Shown: positions 26,611 through 35,000, counted from the stretch's first letter. The stretch is 48,069 nucleotides of DNA from Flavobacterium hydatis (GCF_000737695.1 NZ_JPRM01000052.1:1-48069), one strand, 5' to 3'. A program made the numbers and translations. The notes: generated by a model not told the origin, from the sequence alone.

Positions 26611-27432
26611 ATGCAATCACAAAATACAAATATAACATCAAAAAAATATAAAAAGCTTTCTATTCAGGTTTCGCTGGCTGGGCTTTCGTTTTGTTGTATT
26701 GATACATTAAACAATACTGTTTTATCATTAAACGAAGTCACTTTTGATACGTCTCATAAAACTAGCAAAATTGAAGATTTGTTTGCCGATGCTTTTAGCA
26801 AACATCCAGAGCTTAAAGATTCTTATGACCAAATAACGATAATTCATAACAACAATTTATCAACGTTTGTTCCTACTGCCCTATTTGACGAAAACTTTCT
26901 AGGCAGTTATTTACAATACAATACAAAGGTTTTTGAAACTGATTTTTTTGCTTTCGACGAAATTCCAAATTATCAAATGAATGCTGTTTACATTCCTTAT
27001 GTAAATATCAATAACTTTTTTATTGACCAGTTTGGCACTTTCGAATACAAACATGCTAATAGTATTCTTGTCGAAAAGCTTTTGGATGGTTCCAAAAATA
27101 ATGACGATAAAACAATGGTCGTTAATTTTAATTTAGGCCATTTCGAAATCATTGTGGTGCAGAACCAAAAACTATTATTATTTAATTCTTTTGAATATCA
27201 AACTCCAGAGGATTTTATCTATTATTTATTGTTTACAGCAGAACAAGTTAATATGAATCCTGAGAGTTTTAAACTTGAATTGTTAGGAACGATTTCTGAA
27301 AAAGACGATTTCTTTGCAATCGCTTATAAGTATATCCGAAATGTATCCTTGTTTGACGTATCTACTTTAAAAAGCAGGAATTCTTTTTCGACAGCACAAA
27401 ATCAACAACATTTTATACTTTTTCAATCATGA
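26611..27432 (+). CDS. DUF3822 family protein
   Basis: A 273-aa protein without signal peptide or membrane segment. I recognise it as the DUF3822 protein that precedes rsmD in many Flavobacteriia, mainly by its position, its length and the opening KKLSIQVSLAGLSFCCID. The fold is thought to resemble actin/hexokinase-type ATPases, with strand-turn patterns such as MVVNFNLGHFEIIVVQNQKLLLFNSF; no function has been shown as far as I know. Its stop overlaps the rsmD start by four bases (ATGA), so the two are made together, which suggests a link with ribosome or rRNA work. Confidence 0.75.
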   Translation: MQSQNTNITSKKYKKLSIQVSLAGLSFCCIDTLNNTVLSLNEVTFDTSHKTSKIEDLFADAFSKHPELKDSYDQITIIHNNNLSTFVPTALFDENFLGSYLQYNTKVFETDFFAFDEIPNYQMNAVYIPYVNINNFFIDQFGTFEYKHANSILVEKLLDGSKNNDDKTMVVNFNLGHFEIIVVQNQKLLLFNSFEYQTPEDFIYYLLFTAEQVNMNPESFKLELLGTISEKDDFFAIAYKYIRNVSLFDVSTLKSRNSFSTAQNQQHFILFQS

Positions 27433-28034
27433 GAATCATTTCAGGAAAATACAAAGGAAGACGCATTTTTCCGCCTAAAAACCTTCCGGTAAGACCTACA
27501 ACTGACATGTCTAAAGAAGCATTATTTAATGTTTTGAACAACCATTTTAATTTTGAAGGTTTAAAAGTTTTAGACTTATTTGCAGGAACAGGAAACATTA
27601 GTTATGAATTTGCCTCTCGTGGCTGCACTCCTATTACATCTGTAGATGGTGATTTTGGTTGTGTAAAATTCATCAAACAAGTTGCAGCCGAATATGACTT
27701 TAATATTGCAGCAACAAAAAGCGATGTTTTTAAATTTTTAGAAAACAGCAAAACATCATACGATATCATTTTTGCCGATCCTCCTTACGGTTTGGATCAA
27801 GCGACTTTCGAGAAAATTGCCGTATTGGTTTTTGAAAGAGAACTTTTGCAAGAAGACGGAATGATGATTATCGAACATTCTAAATACACTAAACTAGAAC
27901 ATTTAAGTAATTTCTCTTTCCAGAAAAGTTATGGTGGTTCATTCTTTAGTTTCTTCGAATTTGATTCGACAGAAGAAGATGAAGAAATAAGCCTAAAAGC
28001 TGCAACAAAAAGTACCGAAGAAGACGAAGGTTAA
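27429..28034 (+). CDS. rsmD: 16S rRNA (guanine-N2) methyltransferase RsmD
   Basis: A 201-aa SAM-dependent methyltransferase. It opens MRIISGKYKGRRIFPPKN and carries RPTTDMSKEALFNVL, the SAM-binding loop VLDLFAGTGNISYEFASRG, and the catalytic DPPYGL motif, all typical of RsmD, which modifies G966 of 16S rRNA (E. coli numbering) during 30S assembly. A short acidic tail rich in Glu and Asp (about residues 180-201) extends past the enzyme core. It is coupled to DUF3822 and followed by a terminator. Confidence 0.93.
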   Translation: MRIISGKYKGRRIFPPKNLPVRPTTDMSKEALFNVLNNHFNFEGLKVLDLFAGTGNISYEFASRGCTPITSVDGDFGCVKFIKQVAAEYDFNIAATKSDVFKFLENSKTSYDIIFADPPYGLDQATFEKIAVLVFERELLQEDGMMIIEHSKYTKLEHLSNFSFQKSYGGSFFSFFEFDSTEEDEEISLKAATKSTEEDEG

Positions 28035-28061
28035 TTAACAACCAAGTTATCATAATATAAA

Positions 28062-28100
28062 AAAAGGCTGTCTAGAAAGTAATTTTTCAGACAGCCTTTT
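28062..28100 (+). terminator. Intrinsic terminator after rsmD
   Basis: AAAAGGCTGTCT and AGACAGCCTTTT form a 12-bp stem around a 15-base loop, about 30 bases after the rsmD stop. Confidence 0.85.
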
Positions 28101-28116
28101 GTTTATAGCATTCTAA

Positions 28117-28273
28117 GTCCCAGAGGGACGTTATATTTATAGAAGTTCACAAACCCATTTTACAAACCCCATCGGGGTGACATATATAGCAATCTAAAAA
28201 AAATGACGCTACGCTGTAGCTCTTAGCAATAGATTCTATAAAAATTGCTATAAACATTATGCTCCGCTGGAGC
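28117..28273. repeat. Cluster of four different short GC-rich hairpins
   Basis: GTCCCAGAGGGAC (28117-28129), CCCCATCGGGG (28167-28177), GCTACGCTGTAGC (28208-28220) and GCTCCGCTGGAGC (28261-28273) each fold into a 4-5 bp stem with a tiny loop. They are spaced about 40-53 bases and joined by similar AT-rich linkers containing TATA and AGCAAT words. No gene is seen here. Confidence 0.7.
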
Positions 28274-28383
28274 AATTAGCAATCCTATTTTCTAAAACTT
28301 CCAAAAATCAATCAAGAAGCTGTATAAAAAAATACTCTTCGGACAATCTCTTCTGCTTTTAAATTCAACTCATTGCGCAACCA

Positions 28384-28533
28384 ATTTAACACATAGAAAC
28401 ATAGATTTTGGGTTCTCCCAAAAAAAGGCGTTTCACTTGTTTAAAAAACACAGAGCTAAGCTATGTGAAAGAAAAAATTTTCTTTTTTTTTGCATTCTTT
28501 TACACATAAAATCTATGTTTCTATGTGTTAAAT
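28384..28533 (+). repeat. MITE-like element with 26-bp terminal inverted repeats, copy 1
   Basis: The ends (ATTTAACACATAGAAACATA and on to 28409; matching arm 28508-28533) are perfect 26-bp inverted repeats. The inside holds AAAGGCGTTTCACTTG, a CACAGAGCTAAGCTATGTG palindrome and a T-rich part. A second copy with the same internal order and direction is at 33154-33295. The element ends seven bases before the receptor stop codon (minus strand), so it may also act as its 3' end. No transposase is present. Confidence 0.75.
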
Positions 28534-28539
28534 AAAAAC

Positions 28540-30636
28540 TTATCGAATTCTGTTTGAATCATCGACGCTTTTTTCTTTAAACTGTGAATCTTTTATTTTT
28601 CCAAACGAGTATTTTACAGCAATCGAAATTTCATGCCAATCAACTTGATATCTTGCTTTTGAGCTAACGTTATTAATCGTAAACTGCTCTTCCTGGATAT
28701 TGTTATTAAAAACATTGTTACAAGTTAAAGTACAATTCCAATTTTTGAAAAAAGTTTTAGAAAGCGCCATATCTACGACAAATCTTTCGTTTCGTTCAAA
28801 AACACCTTTATTTTGCTTCGTCAATCCCCAACCAGAAACCGTAAGGGTAAATCCTTTAGGAAGTTTAAATTCATTATTTGAATAATAATACAAGTAAGGT
28901 TTTGATGCTAAAAACAAAGCCGACTTATCTTCAATTTTTTCTAAAATAAAAACCAATGAATTTGTTGTTGTCCAAAATCTATAAGTAAAAGGCAAGGTAA
29001 AATCTAGATTAAATCCTGTTTCCTTATCAAAATTCACGTCTTTAAACGTCATGATATTTTGCTCATCATCATATATAAAACTATTATAAACAGGATTTGT
29101 ATTTTGATAATAACTTAGCTTAACCGATTTGTCATGATACTGAAAAGTCGAAGAAATTTCATCGATAATAGTCGGATCTAAATTTATATTTCTTCCATAT
29201 AAAAAATAAGGATTAATATATGTTGTTCCTTGACTTAAAGAAGAATAATTGGGTCTCGAAATACTTTTAGCATAATTTACACTAATACTTTTTGTGCTAT
29301 CTATAGGAAATATAAGTTGTGCTTTTGGAAAAAAATTAGTGTAGTTCTTATCAATCAAAGGCAATAAATCTGTTTTAAATTTTCCGTTTACATTCGTATT
29401 TTCTACTCTTATTCCAACCGAAAAATCAACTTTCTTAATTTTACCCGATAACTGACTATATCCTGCTAAATTTTGTTCTTTAAAATCATAATGACTCAAT
29501 ATATTTTTATTGGTATCATAATAAAATATATCAAAATCTGATTTTGAATCAGCAGAAGAATACAATCCTCCTACTTCTAATTTTATTTCATTTTTAAACT
29601 TTTTCTCGATATCTATCCTTCCTAAAAAAACACCAACTTTAACCTTTTGATCTCGTATTTGTGTCAAACCAAATTCTGTATCATTAAAATTATTTCCGAC
29701 TTGACTCCATAATCCCTGATCAAAATTAGAATATTGCAAACCAGTAAAAATCTGCGTATCGATGGCTTTAATTTTCTTAGAATAGTTTAAAAAAGCATTT
29801 ACAAAATCCTTATTACTATCATTATCACTAAAGGTTAAAACGTTGTTTTCGGCATTATCTTTTTTATTATAAGTACTTGTATTAATATCAAAAGTGTCTT
29901 TTTGCAACTTACTGTTTATATTAAACGAGAAATAATCATCCTCATTTATTTTATAAAACAATCCACCACCAAAAATATACTGCTTACGTTTTGTATAAGC
30001 TTCTACATCATAATCCGAAACAATATTAGCATTAGCAATCTCATAATCTATACTATGATTCTCCCAAGGTTGCAATTGATTATAATTAAAATTTGCTTTC
30101 CATTCTAGTTTATTCTTTTTGAAACTAGAATTAAATCCGAGATAATTATTGTATTTTTTCTTAAAAGAAGCCACTTCGGAGACATCCATTTTAAAACTAT
30201 CTTTTTTGCTAAACTTTCTTGTAATCAATATTACCGCTCGCCCTTCGGCCTCATATTTAGCCGATGGATTCTGGATAATCTCAATATTCTTAATATCATC
30301 TACCGATAGCGCATTTAAATCATTCATTCCTCCCCTTTGGTTATCAATATAAATAAGAGGAGTTCCTTTGCCCACAATCGAGATATTCTCTTTGTCTGAG
30401 CTTACGATAATAGTTGGCAGTTTAGATAATAAATCCAACGTATTAGGAACCGAATTATAAACAGAATTAGCAACATCTATTTTAATATTTCCGTTTTGGT
30501 TCGCAAAAGTTTTCGCATTTGTACTAATAACAACTTCATCTAATTTGTTCGAAATACTATCTTTTGGCGTTTCGTTTTGCGCATATCCAAATACAGAAAC
30601 AAGAAAACAAATTGTAATTATTATTATTTTAATCAT
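28540..30636 (-). CDS. Outer-membrane beta-barrel receptor (TonB-dependent-like)
   Basis: A 698-aa protein with signal peptide (MIKIIIITICFLVSVFGYAQ), a TonB-box-like segment (LDEVVISTNA, near residue 32), a plug domain (about 40-140, with TLDLLSKLPTIIV, PLIYIDNQRG and IKNIEIIQNPSAKYEAEG) and a long beta-barrel of the OMP_b-brl_3 type. Unlike many family members it lacks an N-terminal CarboxypepD_reg domain. It probably moves or binds a substrate across the outer membrane; the substrate is unknown. Its ATG overlaps the stop of the hydrolase gene by four bases, so both are one operon, with a putative two-component operator upstream. A secreted hydrolase in the same operon suggests the ligand is cut or released outside. 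Confidence 0.85.
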   Translation of the reverse strand: MIKIIIITICFLVSVFGYAQNETPKDSISNKLDEVVISTNAKTFANQNGNIKIDVANSVYNSVPNTLDLLSKLPTIIVSSDKENISIVGKGTPLIYIDNQRGGMNDLNALSVDDIKNIEIIQNPSAKYEAEGRAVILITRKFSKKDSFKMDVSEVASFKKKYNNYLGFNSSFKKNKLEWKANFNYNQLQPWENHSIDYEIANANIVSDYDVEAYTKRKQYIFGGGLFYKINEDDYFSFNINSKLQKDTFDINTSTYNKKDNAENNVLTFSDNDSNKDFVNAFLNYSKKIKAIDTQIFTGLQYSNFDQGLWSQVGNNFNDTEFGLTQIRDQKVKVGVFLGRIDIEKKFKNEIKLEVGGLYSSADSKSDFDIFYYDTNKNILSHYDFKEQNLAGYSQLSGKIKKVDFSVGIRVENTNVNGKFKTDLLPLIDKNYTNFFPKAQLIFPIDSTKSISVNYAKSISRPNYSSLSQGTTYINPYFLYGRNINLDPTIIDEISSTFQYHDKSVKLSYYQNTNPVYNSFIYDDEQNIMTFKDVNFDKETGFNLDFTLPFTYRFWTTTNSLVFILEKIEDKSALFLASKPYLYYYSNNEFKLPKGFTLTVSGWGLTKQNKGVFERNERFVVDMALSKTFFKNWNCTLTCNNVFNNNIQEEQFTINNVSSKARYQVDWHEISIAVKYSFGKIKDSQFKEKSVDDSNRIR

Positions 30637-31589
30637 TTATTAAATAAATTAAGAGCCCAATTCAAACAATTCTCAGAATCCATTATCGACCAGGAATGCG
30701 GATTTTTAGTACCGTTTAACTTCACGCCCTTTCCTTGACTTATAATTACACTTGCATTGTTATTCCCCAAAACTTTCAATTGGCTTATCATAGCAACTAT
30801 GTCTATTCCGTTCCAATCATACAAATCACGATGGCGCTCATTAATTAACCAATCAACATCTAGATCTGTATACATACGAATAGGCATGTTTTTTAAGTAT
30901 TTTGCATTTCCTCCATCTTTTGCACCAAAAGAAAAAATAGAAGCTTCGATATATTTTTCAGGAAATTGGTCAGGCGAACCACCATACAAACTATCCCAAT
31001 TATCCTTCATCCATTTTGCCTCATTTACTCCAGCTTCAGAAAAATTTCTTTTAATTTCTCTTTCGCAATATTTATAAAAACGAGTTTCATCTAATGGAGC
31101 ATCCAAAGCAAAAATCCCTTTAGGAATTAAAAAGAATTTACTCGGATTCTTAACTGCATTTTCAGCATAAGTCAAAGAAATTATACCACCATTTGATAAA
31201 CCTCCCAGAATAAAATTATCCTTAGAAACCTTATGTTTTATTACAATTTCCTTAAAAATCTTGTCTAAAAGAGAAAACTCAGCCTCTTTACTATCTGTAC
31301 TCCAATTTATAGAAGGAATAATTACCAAGATTCCTTTCTTAACAGCCAGCTCATGTAGTGTGATTTGTTTTAATAAATCTTCTGTCGATTCACCTCCAGA
31401 AGGCAAGATTACCAATGCCCCAATAATTTCCGTTTTCGGAACCATCTTGTAATAAAACAATACTTGAGAGTCATCGTCGTTAACGTATAAATCATTGGTA
31501 TCTAAATAATCAACCGTTACTTTTTCCATTTTTTGTCCATAACAAAATGTAATTCCGAATAGAATCATCATTGATAATTGTTTTCTCAT
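30633..31589 (-). CDS. Secreted alpha/beta hydrolase
   Basis: A 318-aa protein with a signal peptide (MRKQLSMMILFGITFCYGQ). The start is set there rather than at the upstream in-frame Met. The alpha/beta-hydrolase nucleophile elbow is seen as GGLSNGG (nucleophile Ser), an oxyanion-type loop as LPSGGES, and a likely catalytic His in NPHSWSIMD near the C-terminus. Such proteins are esterases or peptidase-like enzymes; the substrate is unknown. It is the first gene of an operon with the receptor (four-base overlap). A -7-like element and three 11-bp repeats lie just upstream, so it is likely under control of the adjacent histidine kinase/regulator pair. Confidence 0.8.
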   Translation of the reverse strand: MRKQLSMMILFGITFCYGQKMEKVTVDYLDTNDLYVNDDDSQVLFYYKMVPKTEIIGALVILPSGGESTEDLLKQITLHELAVKKGILVIIPSINWSTDSKEAEFSLLDKIFKEIVIKHKVSKDNFILGGLSNGGIISLTYAENAVKNPSKFFLIPKGIFALDAPLDETRFYKYCEREIKRNFSEAGVNEAKWMKDNWDSLYGGSPDQFPEKYIEASIFSFGAKDGGNAKYLKNMPIRMYTDLDVDWLINERHRDLYDWNGIDIVAMISQLKVLGNNNASVIISQGKGVKLNGTKNPHSWSIMDSENCLNWALNLFNK

Positions 31590-31619
31590 AATTTGTATTT
31601 TTCTATATAATTTCGATTG

Positions 31620-31627
31620 CAAAAATG
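31620..31627 (-). promoter_or_regulatory. Candidate promoter -7 element (CATTTTTG, minus strand) for the hydrolase-receptor operon
   Basis: It has seven of the eight-base form TAnnTTTG and lies 31 bases upstream of the hydrolase ATG. A TTTC at about 31646-31649 (minus strand), some 19 bases further up, may be a poor -33 element. A promoter weak at -33 fits a need for an activator bound at 31650-31682. Confidence 0.4.
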
Positions 31628-31649
31628 GCTTAAAAAAATACTGCCGAAA

Positions 31650-31682
31650 GTTAATCGTAGGTTAATGCAGGGTTAATGCATA
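31650..31682. promoter_or_regulatory. Three 11-bp direct repeats, likely OmpR/PhoB-type operator
   Basis: GTTAATCGTAG, GTTAATGCAGG and GTTAATGCATA follow each other with an exact period of 11 bases, the spacing used by dimers of OmpR/PhoB-class regulators that bind direct repeats. The site ends right above the -33 position of the hydrolase-receptor promoter on one side and covers the -33 position of the kinase promoter on the other. The regulator encoded at 33382 is of this class. Binding itself is inferred. Confidence 0.6.
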
Positions 31683-31701
31683 AATTAAAAGATAAAAGCT
31701 T

Positions 31702-31709
31702 TATTTTTG
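31702..31709 (+). promoter_or_regulatory. Promoter -7 element (TATTTTTG) for the histidine kinase
   Basis: It matches TAnnTTTG exactly. It lies after the first two possible start codons of the kinase frame and 21 bases before the ATG at 31730, which supports that later start. Confidence 0.5.
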
Positions 31710-31729
31710 GAATGTATTTACACGGTGAA

Positions 31730-33091
31730 ATGAAACACAGAATCAACTTATTAATCTTTTTATCGGCTATCGCATTGGTGGTTTTATCTGTAGTACAATG
31801 CTATTTGGTAAAAACAACTTACGATTATAAAGTGGCACAATTTCATTCGGAAATTAAGAATGAGATTGCTTTTATTACAAACGATTATAGCGATATCGAT
31901 TCGACAATTGTCAACAAAAAAGAACATTTATACAAGCAATTAGCAGAGAATTATATACACGACAAGAAAACAAAATCGGATATTAAAACTGCTTTGCTTC
32001 AAAACGAATTTCGTGGTGAACTAACCCGAAAATTGCAACAGAAATTTAATAGAGAAATTCCAAATTTCTCTATAGATTTTGCCATTGTACTCAACAAATT
32101 CATCATCTACAATAGTTCTAAAAAAGCCGATACCATTTTCTCCGAAAAACCATTTATAAAAAACAAATTATATGGTAATCTGGCTTCGTTAGACAATGCT
32201 TTTTTAGTTCGAAATTATGTAGGTACAACAAACGGAACAGCGCAAATGCAAGATTATAATTTGCTTACCGAAGATTCTATGTACGTATCGGTTATCGATT
32301 GGGAAATGATAATATTAAAAAGAATGAGCATGATTTTGTTCTTGTCCTTATTATCGATTTTAACCTTAATAACACTTTTTGTAATTGCTATAAAAGCACT
32401 AATAAAGCAGAAAAAAGTAAGCGATATAAAAACCGATTTTATCAATAATATCACCCACGAACTCAAAACTCCGCTGACAACGCTGGCAATTTCTACCAAA
32501 ATTCTGGAGCGAAAAGACATTCGTGACAACGAGATTCATTTCAATTCGATTCTTAATACTATTTCACGCCAAAACAACCGTTTACAAAGTTTAATCGACC
32601 AAGTGCTTGCAAATTCTCTAGATGAAAATGAAATGGAAATGCAGAAAGAAAAGATAATTACCGAGTCTTTCCTGAATGCAATAATCGAAGATTTTAAAAT
32701 TGCATACCCTAAGGTTAAGATAGAAACCCATTTTGCTACAAGCGAAACCACTTTGGTATTAGATAAATTTCATTTAACAACAGCCATCTTAAATGTGCTC
32801 GAAAATGCAGTAAAATATGGTTCGAATACTATTGTTATAAAAACCACATTAAACCAAAACCAATTTAATCTTAGTATTCAGGATGACGGAATCGGAATTT
32901 CTAAAAATAAACATTCTTTACTTTTTGATAAATTCTATCGTGTAGAACAAGGCAATCTACATAATTCTAAAGGCTTAGGATTAGGACTTTATTATGTAAA
33001 CCAAATCATCAAAGCACATCAAGGTACGATTGCCGTAATAAGCGATTTAGGAAAAGGAGCTAACTTTTACATTAGTATTCCGTTGAGTTAA
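31730..33091 (+). CDS. Sensor histidine kinase (HisKA type)
   Basis: A 453-aa membrane kinase. There are two membrane segments (about 5-24 and 198-223) with an extracytoplasmic sensor of about 170 residues that I do not recognise. The HisKA block DFINNITHELKTPLTTL holds the phosphorylated His243. The ATPase domain has N box NVLENAVKYG, G1 DDGIGI and G2 GLGLGLYY. No HAMP domain is evident between the second membrane segment and HisKA. An upstream Met in frame (31676) is possible, but the promoter element lies downstream of it. Its partner is the OmpR-type regulator 290 bases downstream; a MITE-like repeat lies between them. Confidence 0.9.
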   Translation: MKHRINLLIFLSAIALVVLSVVQCYLVKTTYDYKVAQFHSEIKNEIAFITNDYSDIDSTIVNKKEHLYKQLAENYIHDKKTKSDIKTALLQNEFRGELTRKLQQKFNREIPNFSIDFAIVLNKFIIYNSSKKADTIFSEKPFIKNKLYGNLASLDNAFLVRNYVGTTNGTAQMQDYNLLTEDSMYVSVIDWEMIILKRMSMILFLSLLSILTLITLFVIAIKALIKQKKVSDIKTDFINNITHELKTPLTTLAISTKILERKDIRDNEIHFNSILNTISRQNNRLQSLIDQVLANSLDENEMEMQKEKIITESFLNAIIEDFKIAYPKVKIETHFATSETTLVLDKFHLTTAILNVLENAVKYGSNTIVIKTTLNQNQFNLSIQDDGIGISKNKHSLLFDKFYRVEQGNLHNSKGLGLGLYYVNQIIKAHQGTIAVISDLGKGANFYISIPLS

Positions 33092-33153
33092 GTTTTTAGT
33101 TTCAGTCACAGTTTCAGTTTTCAGTCGCAATACTTACAATCAATAAAAATAAT

Positions 33154-33295
33154 TTTAACACATAGAGACATAGGTTTTGTTTCCTCAAAAAAGGCGTTCC
33201 ACTTATTTAAAATACACAGAGCAAGCTATGTGAAAGAAATAGATTTCTTTTTGTACTCTTTTTTACACATAAAATCTATGTCTCTATGCGTTAAA
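33154..33295 (+). repeat. MITE-like element with terminal inverted repeats, copy 2
   Basis: This copy has ends TTTAACACATAGAGACATAG (33154 on) and the matching arm up to 33295, with two mismatched pairs. Compared with copy 1 at 28384, AAA/TTT in the arms has become AGA/TCT on both sides, a compensated change. It sits between the kinase and regulator genes. The rest of 33092-33381 holds no gene. Confidence 0.75.
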
Positions 33296-33381
33296 TGAAA
33301 TTTTTACGAAACACCCAAAGAACTAATTTTAATATAACCTTTGCGCCTTTATGTCTTAGTGGCAAAAAAATCACCTAAAAA

Positions 33382-34071
33382 ATGAAAAAAATACTTTTGG
33401 CAGAGGATGATTCCGATTTTGCAAACGTACTCAAACAATATCTGGAATTGTATGATTATGATGTTACTTGGGCCGAAAATGGTCAGGAAGCATTAGCCAT
33501 TTTTCAAACTACAACATTCGATATTTGCGTGTTCGATGTCATGATGCCTATTATTGACGGATTTACACTTGCCGAAAAAATCATAAAAATCAATCCTGAA
33601 GTTCCATTCATTTTCCTCACAGCCAGAAAACTAAAAGAAGATAAAATAATTGGGCTAAAACTCGGAGCCGACGATTATATCGTAAAACCCTTTGAAGCTG
33701 AAGAACTTATCTTACGCCTAAATAATATCCTGAAAAGAAGCCAACAAAAAACATCGCTTTTTTCCGAAACAAATGAGTTACAAATTGGATCTTATTTATT
33801 CGACACCAACCGATTATCGCTAAGAAAAGACAACAAAAACCAACAACTTACAGAGAAAGAAGCTGCGCTAATTCATTTCTTTTACACGCATAAAAACCAA
33901 ATGCTAAAAAGAGAACAAATCCTAAAATCGATTTGGAAAAATGACGACTTTTTTTCGGGCAGAAGCATGGATGTTTACATCAGTAAAATTCGGAAATACT
34001 TTAAAGATGATTCCAGAATTAGCATCGATAGCATTCGTAATATCGGACTGGAATTTAAAATAATAGATTAA
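33382..34071 (+). CDS. OmpR/PhoB-family response regulator
   Basis: A 229-aa two-domain regulator. The receiver domain (1-120) has the acidic pocket AEDDSDF, the phosphate acceptor Asp52 in CVFDVMMP, Thr in FLTARK and Lys in YIVKPFEAEEL. The C-terminal domain (about 130-228) is a winged helix of the OmpR type, with LTEKEAALIHFF and RSMDVYISKIRKYF. It is the likely partner of the kinase upstream and the likely reader of the 11-bp repeats at 31650. Its stop overlaps by three bases with the stop of the convergent reductase gene. Confidence 0.93.
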   Translation: MKKILLAEDDSDFANVLKQYLELYDYDVTWAENGQEALAIFQTTTFDICVFDVMMPIIDGFTLAEKIIKINPEVPFIFLTARKLKEDKIIGLKLGADDYIVKPFEAEELILRLNNILKRSQQKTSLFSETNELQIGSYLFDTNRLSLRKDNKNQQLTEKEAALIHFFYTHKNQMLKREQILKSIWKNDDFFSGRSMDVYISKIRKYFKDDSRISIDSIRNIGLEFKIID

Positions 34072-35000
34072 TTACTCTCGTGTTTGTCTAATTTATCCAA
34101 AATCATCTGATACGTTGGAGTTTCAATTTCATATTTCAAACCTTCATTTACTACAAATTCAGTAAGCGACGAAAGTTCGATTTTTCTTCCAGCCAGCAAA
34201 TCACGGTGCATAGACGAAGTTGCATCACGAGGCGATTTCTCAAGTTTCAGGATCGTTTGCATTACAATATCATTAGGAAGATTCAGCCCTTTTACAGCCG
34301 CAATCATAGTGATTTCATTCAGCAACGAAACATATAAATTTCGGCTAGAAGCATTCTCCATGATTTCGCCAATATTCTGATTCAAGTAAGAAGTAGCCGA
34401 AGCCAAAGAGGAAATAAAAACAAACTTCTCCCAAACCGTTTCTTCAATATTATCTACCAGATAACTTTCGATTTTAGCATTTTCAAAAATAGTTTGCAAC
34501 GCCTTCATTCTATAAATCGAAGCACTATCAGAACCAAAAAATAACTTTTCGTAAATACCAGTTTTTTTAATAACACCAGGCTCAGCAATCATCGAAACGA
34601 TATAAACACAACCTTGCAAAACTTCGTTATCTGGAAAAATAGTGCTAATGCGTTCCGTAGCATCAACGCCATTATATAAAGGAAGAATAACCGTATTCTT
34701 GGTAATACATTTTTTCATGGCATCAAGACTTTCTTCGATATCATAGGTTTTAGTAGCACAAATAAGGTAATCTAATTTCCCTATTGCATCAGGATCATTA
34801 GATACCACAGTCGGAAAAACAGTTGCTTCATCTTCATCAGTAATGATTTTCAAGCCCGATTCAGCAATAACTTCCATTGCTTTACCACGCGCAATAAAAA
34901 CCACATCTATAGCATCGTTTTCCGCGTAGGCTTTCGCCAAAAGTCCACCAAAATAACCACCTACTCCACCTAAACCTAAAATTCCAATTCTTGTTTTCAT
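34068..35000 (-). CDS. Ketopantoate reductase family (ApbA/PanE)
   Basis: A 310-aa protein with an N-terminal NADP-binding motif (RIGILGLGGVGGYFGGLLAKA) and a C-terminal helical ApbA_C domain (KIESYLVDNIEETVWEKFVF, with the catalytic-type Lys near VWEKF). The family reduces 2-dehydropantoate to pantoate for coenzyme A, but many relatives have other or unknown substrates and several copies are common per genome, so I do not assign panE. The frame runs 17 codons further up; I start at ATG 35000 because the upstream part is not typical. It stands alone on its strand. Confidence 0.82.
   Translation of the reverse strand: MKTRIGILGLGGVGGYFGGLLAKAYAENDAIDVVFIARGKAMEVIAESGLKIITDEDEATVFPTVVSNDPDAIGKLDYLICATKTYDIEESLDAMKKCITKNTVILPLYNGVDATERISTIFPDNEVLQGCVYIVSMIAEPGVIKKTGIYEKLFFGSDSASIYRMKALQTIFENAKIESYLVDNIEETVWEKFVFISSLASATSYLNQNIGEIMENASSRNLYVSLLNEITMIAAVKGLNLPNDIVMQTILKLEKSPRDATSSMHRDLLAGRKIELSSLTEFVVNEGLKYEIETPTYQMILDKLDKHESN

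Noticed and set aside
28117..28273. Possible CRISPR or tRNA-like structures in the hairpin row
   Set aside because: The four hairpins differ in sequence, the stems are only 4-5 bp and there is no cloverleaf or conserved repeat.
31676..31729. Earlier start codon for the histidine kinase
   Set aside because: The frame is open from 31676, but that ATG overlaps the 11-bp repeats and lies upstream of the -7 element; ATG 31730 gives a normal membrane-anchor start.
28384..33295. Composite transposon made of the two MITE-like repeats
   Set aside because: No transposase, and the repeats lie between genes of a coherent locus; kept only as a flanking-repeat observation.
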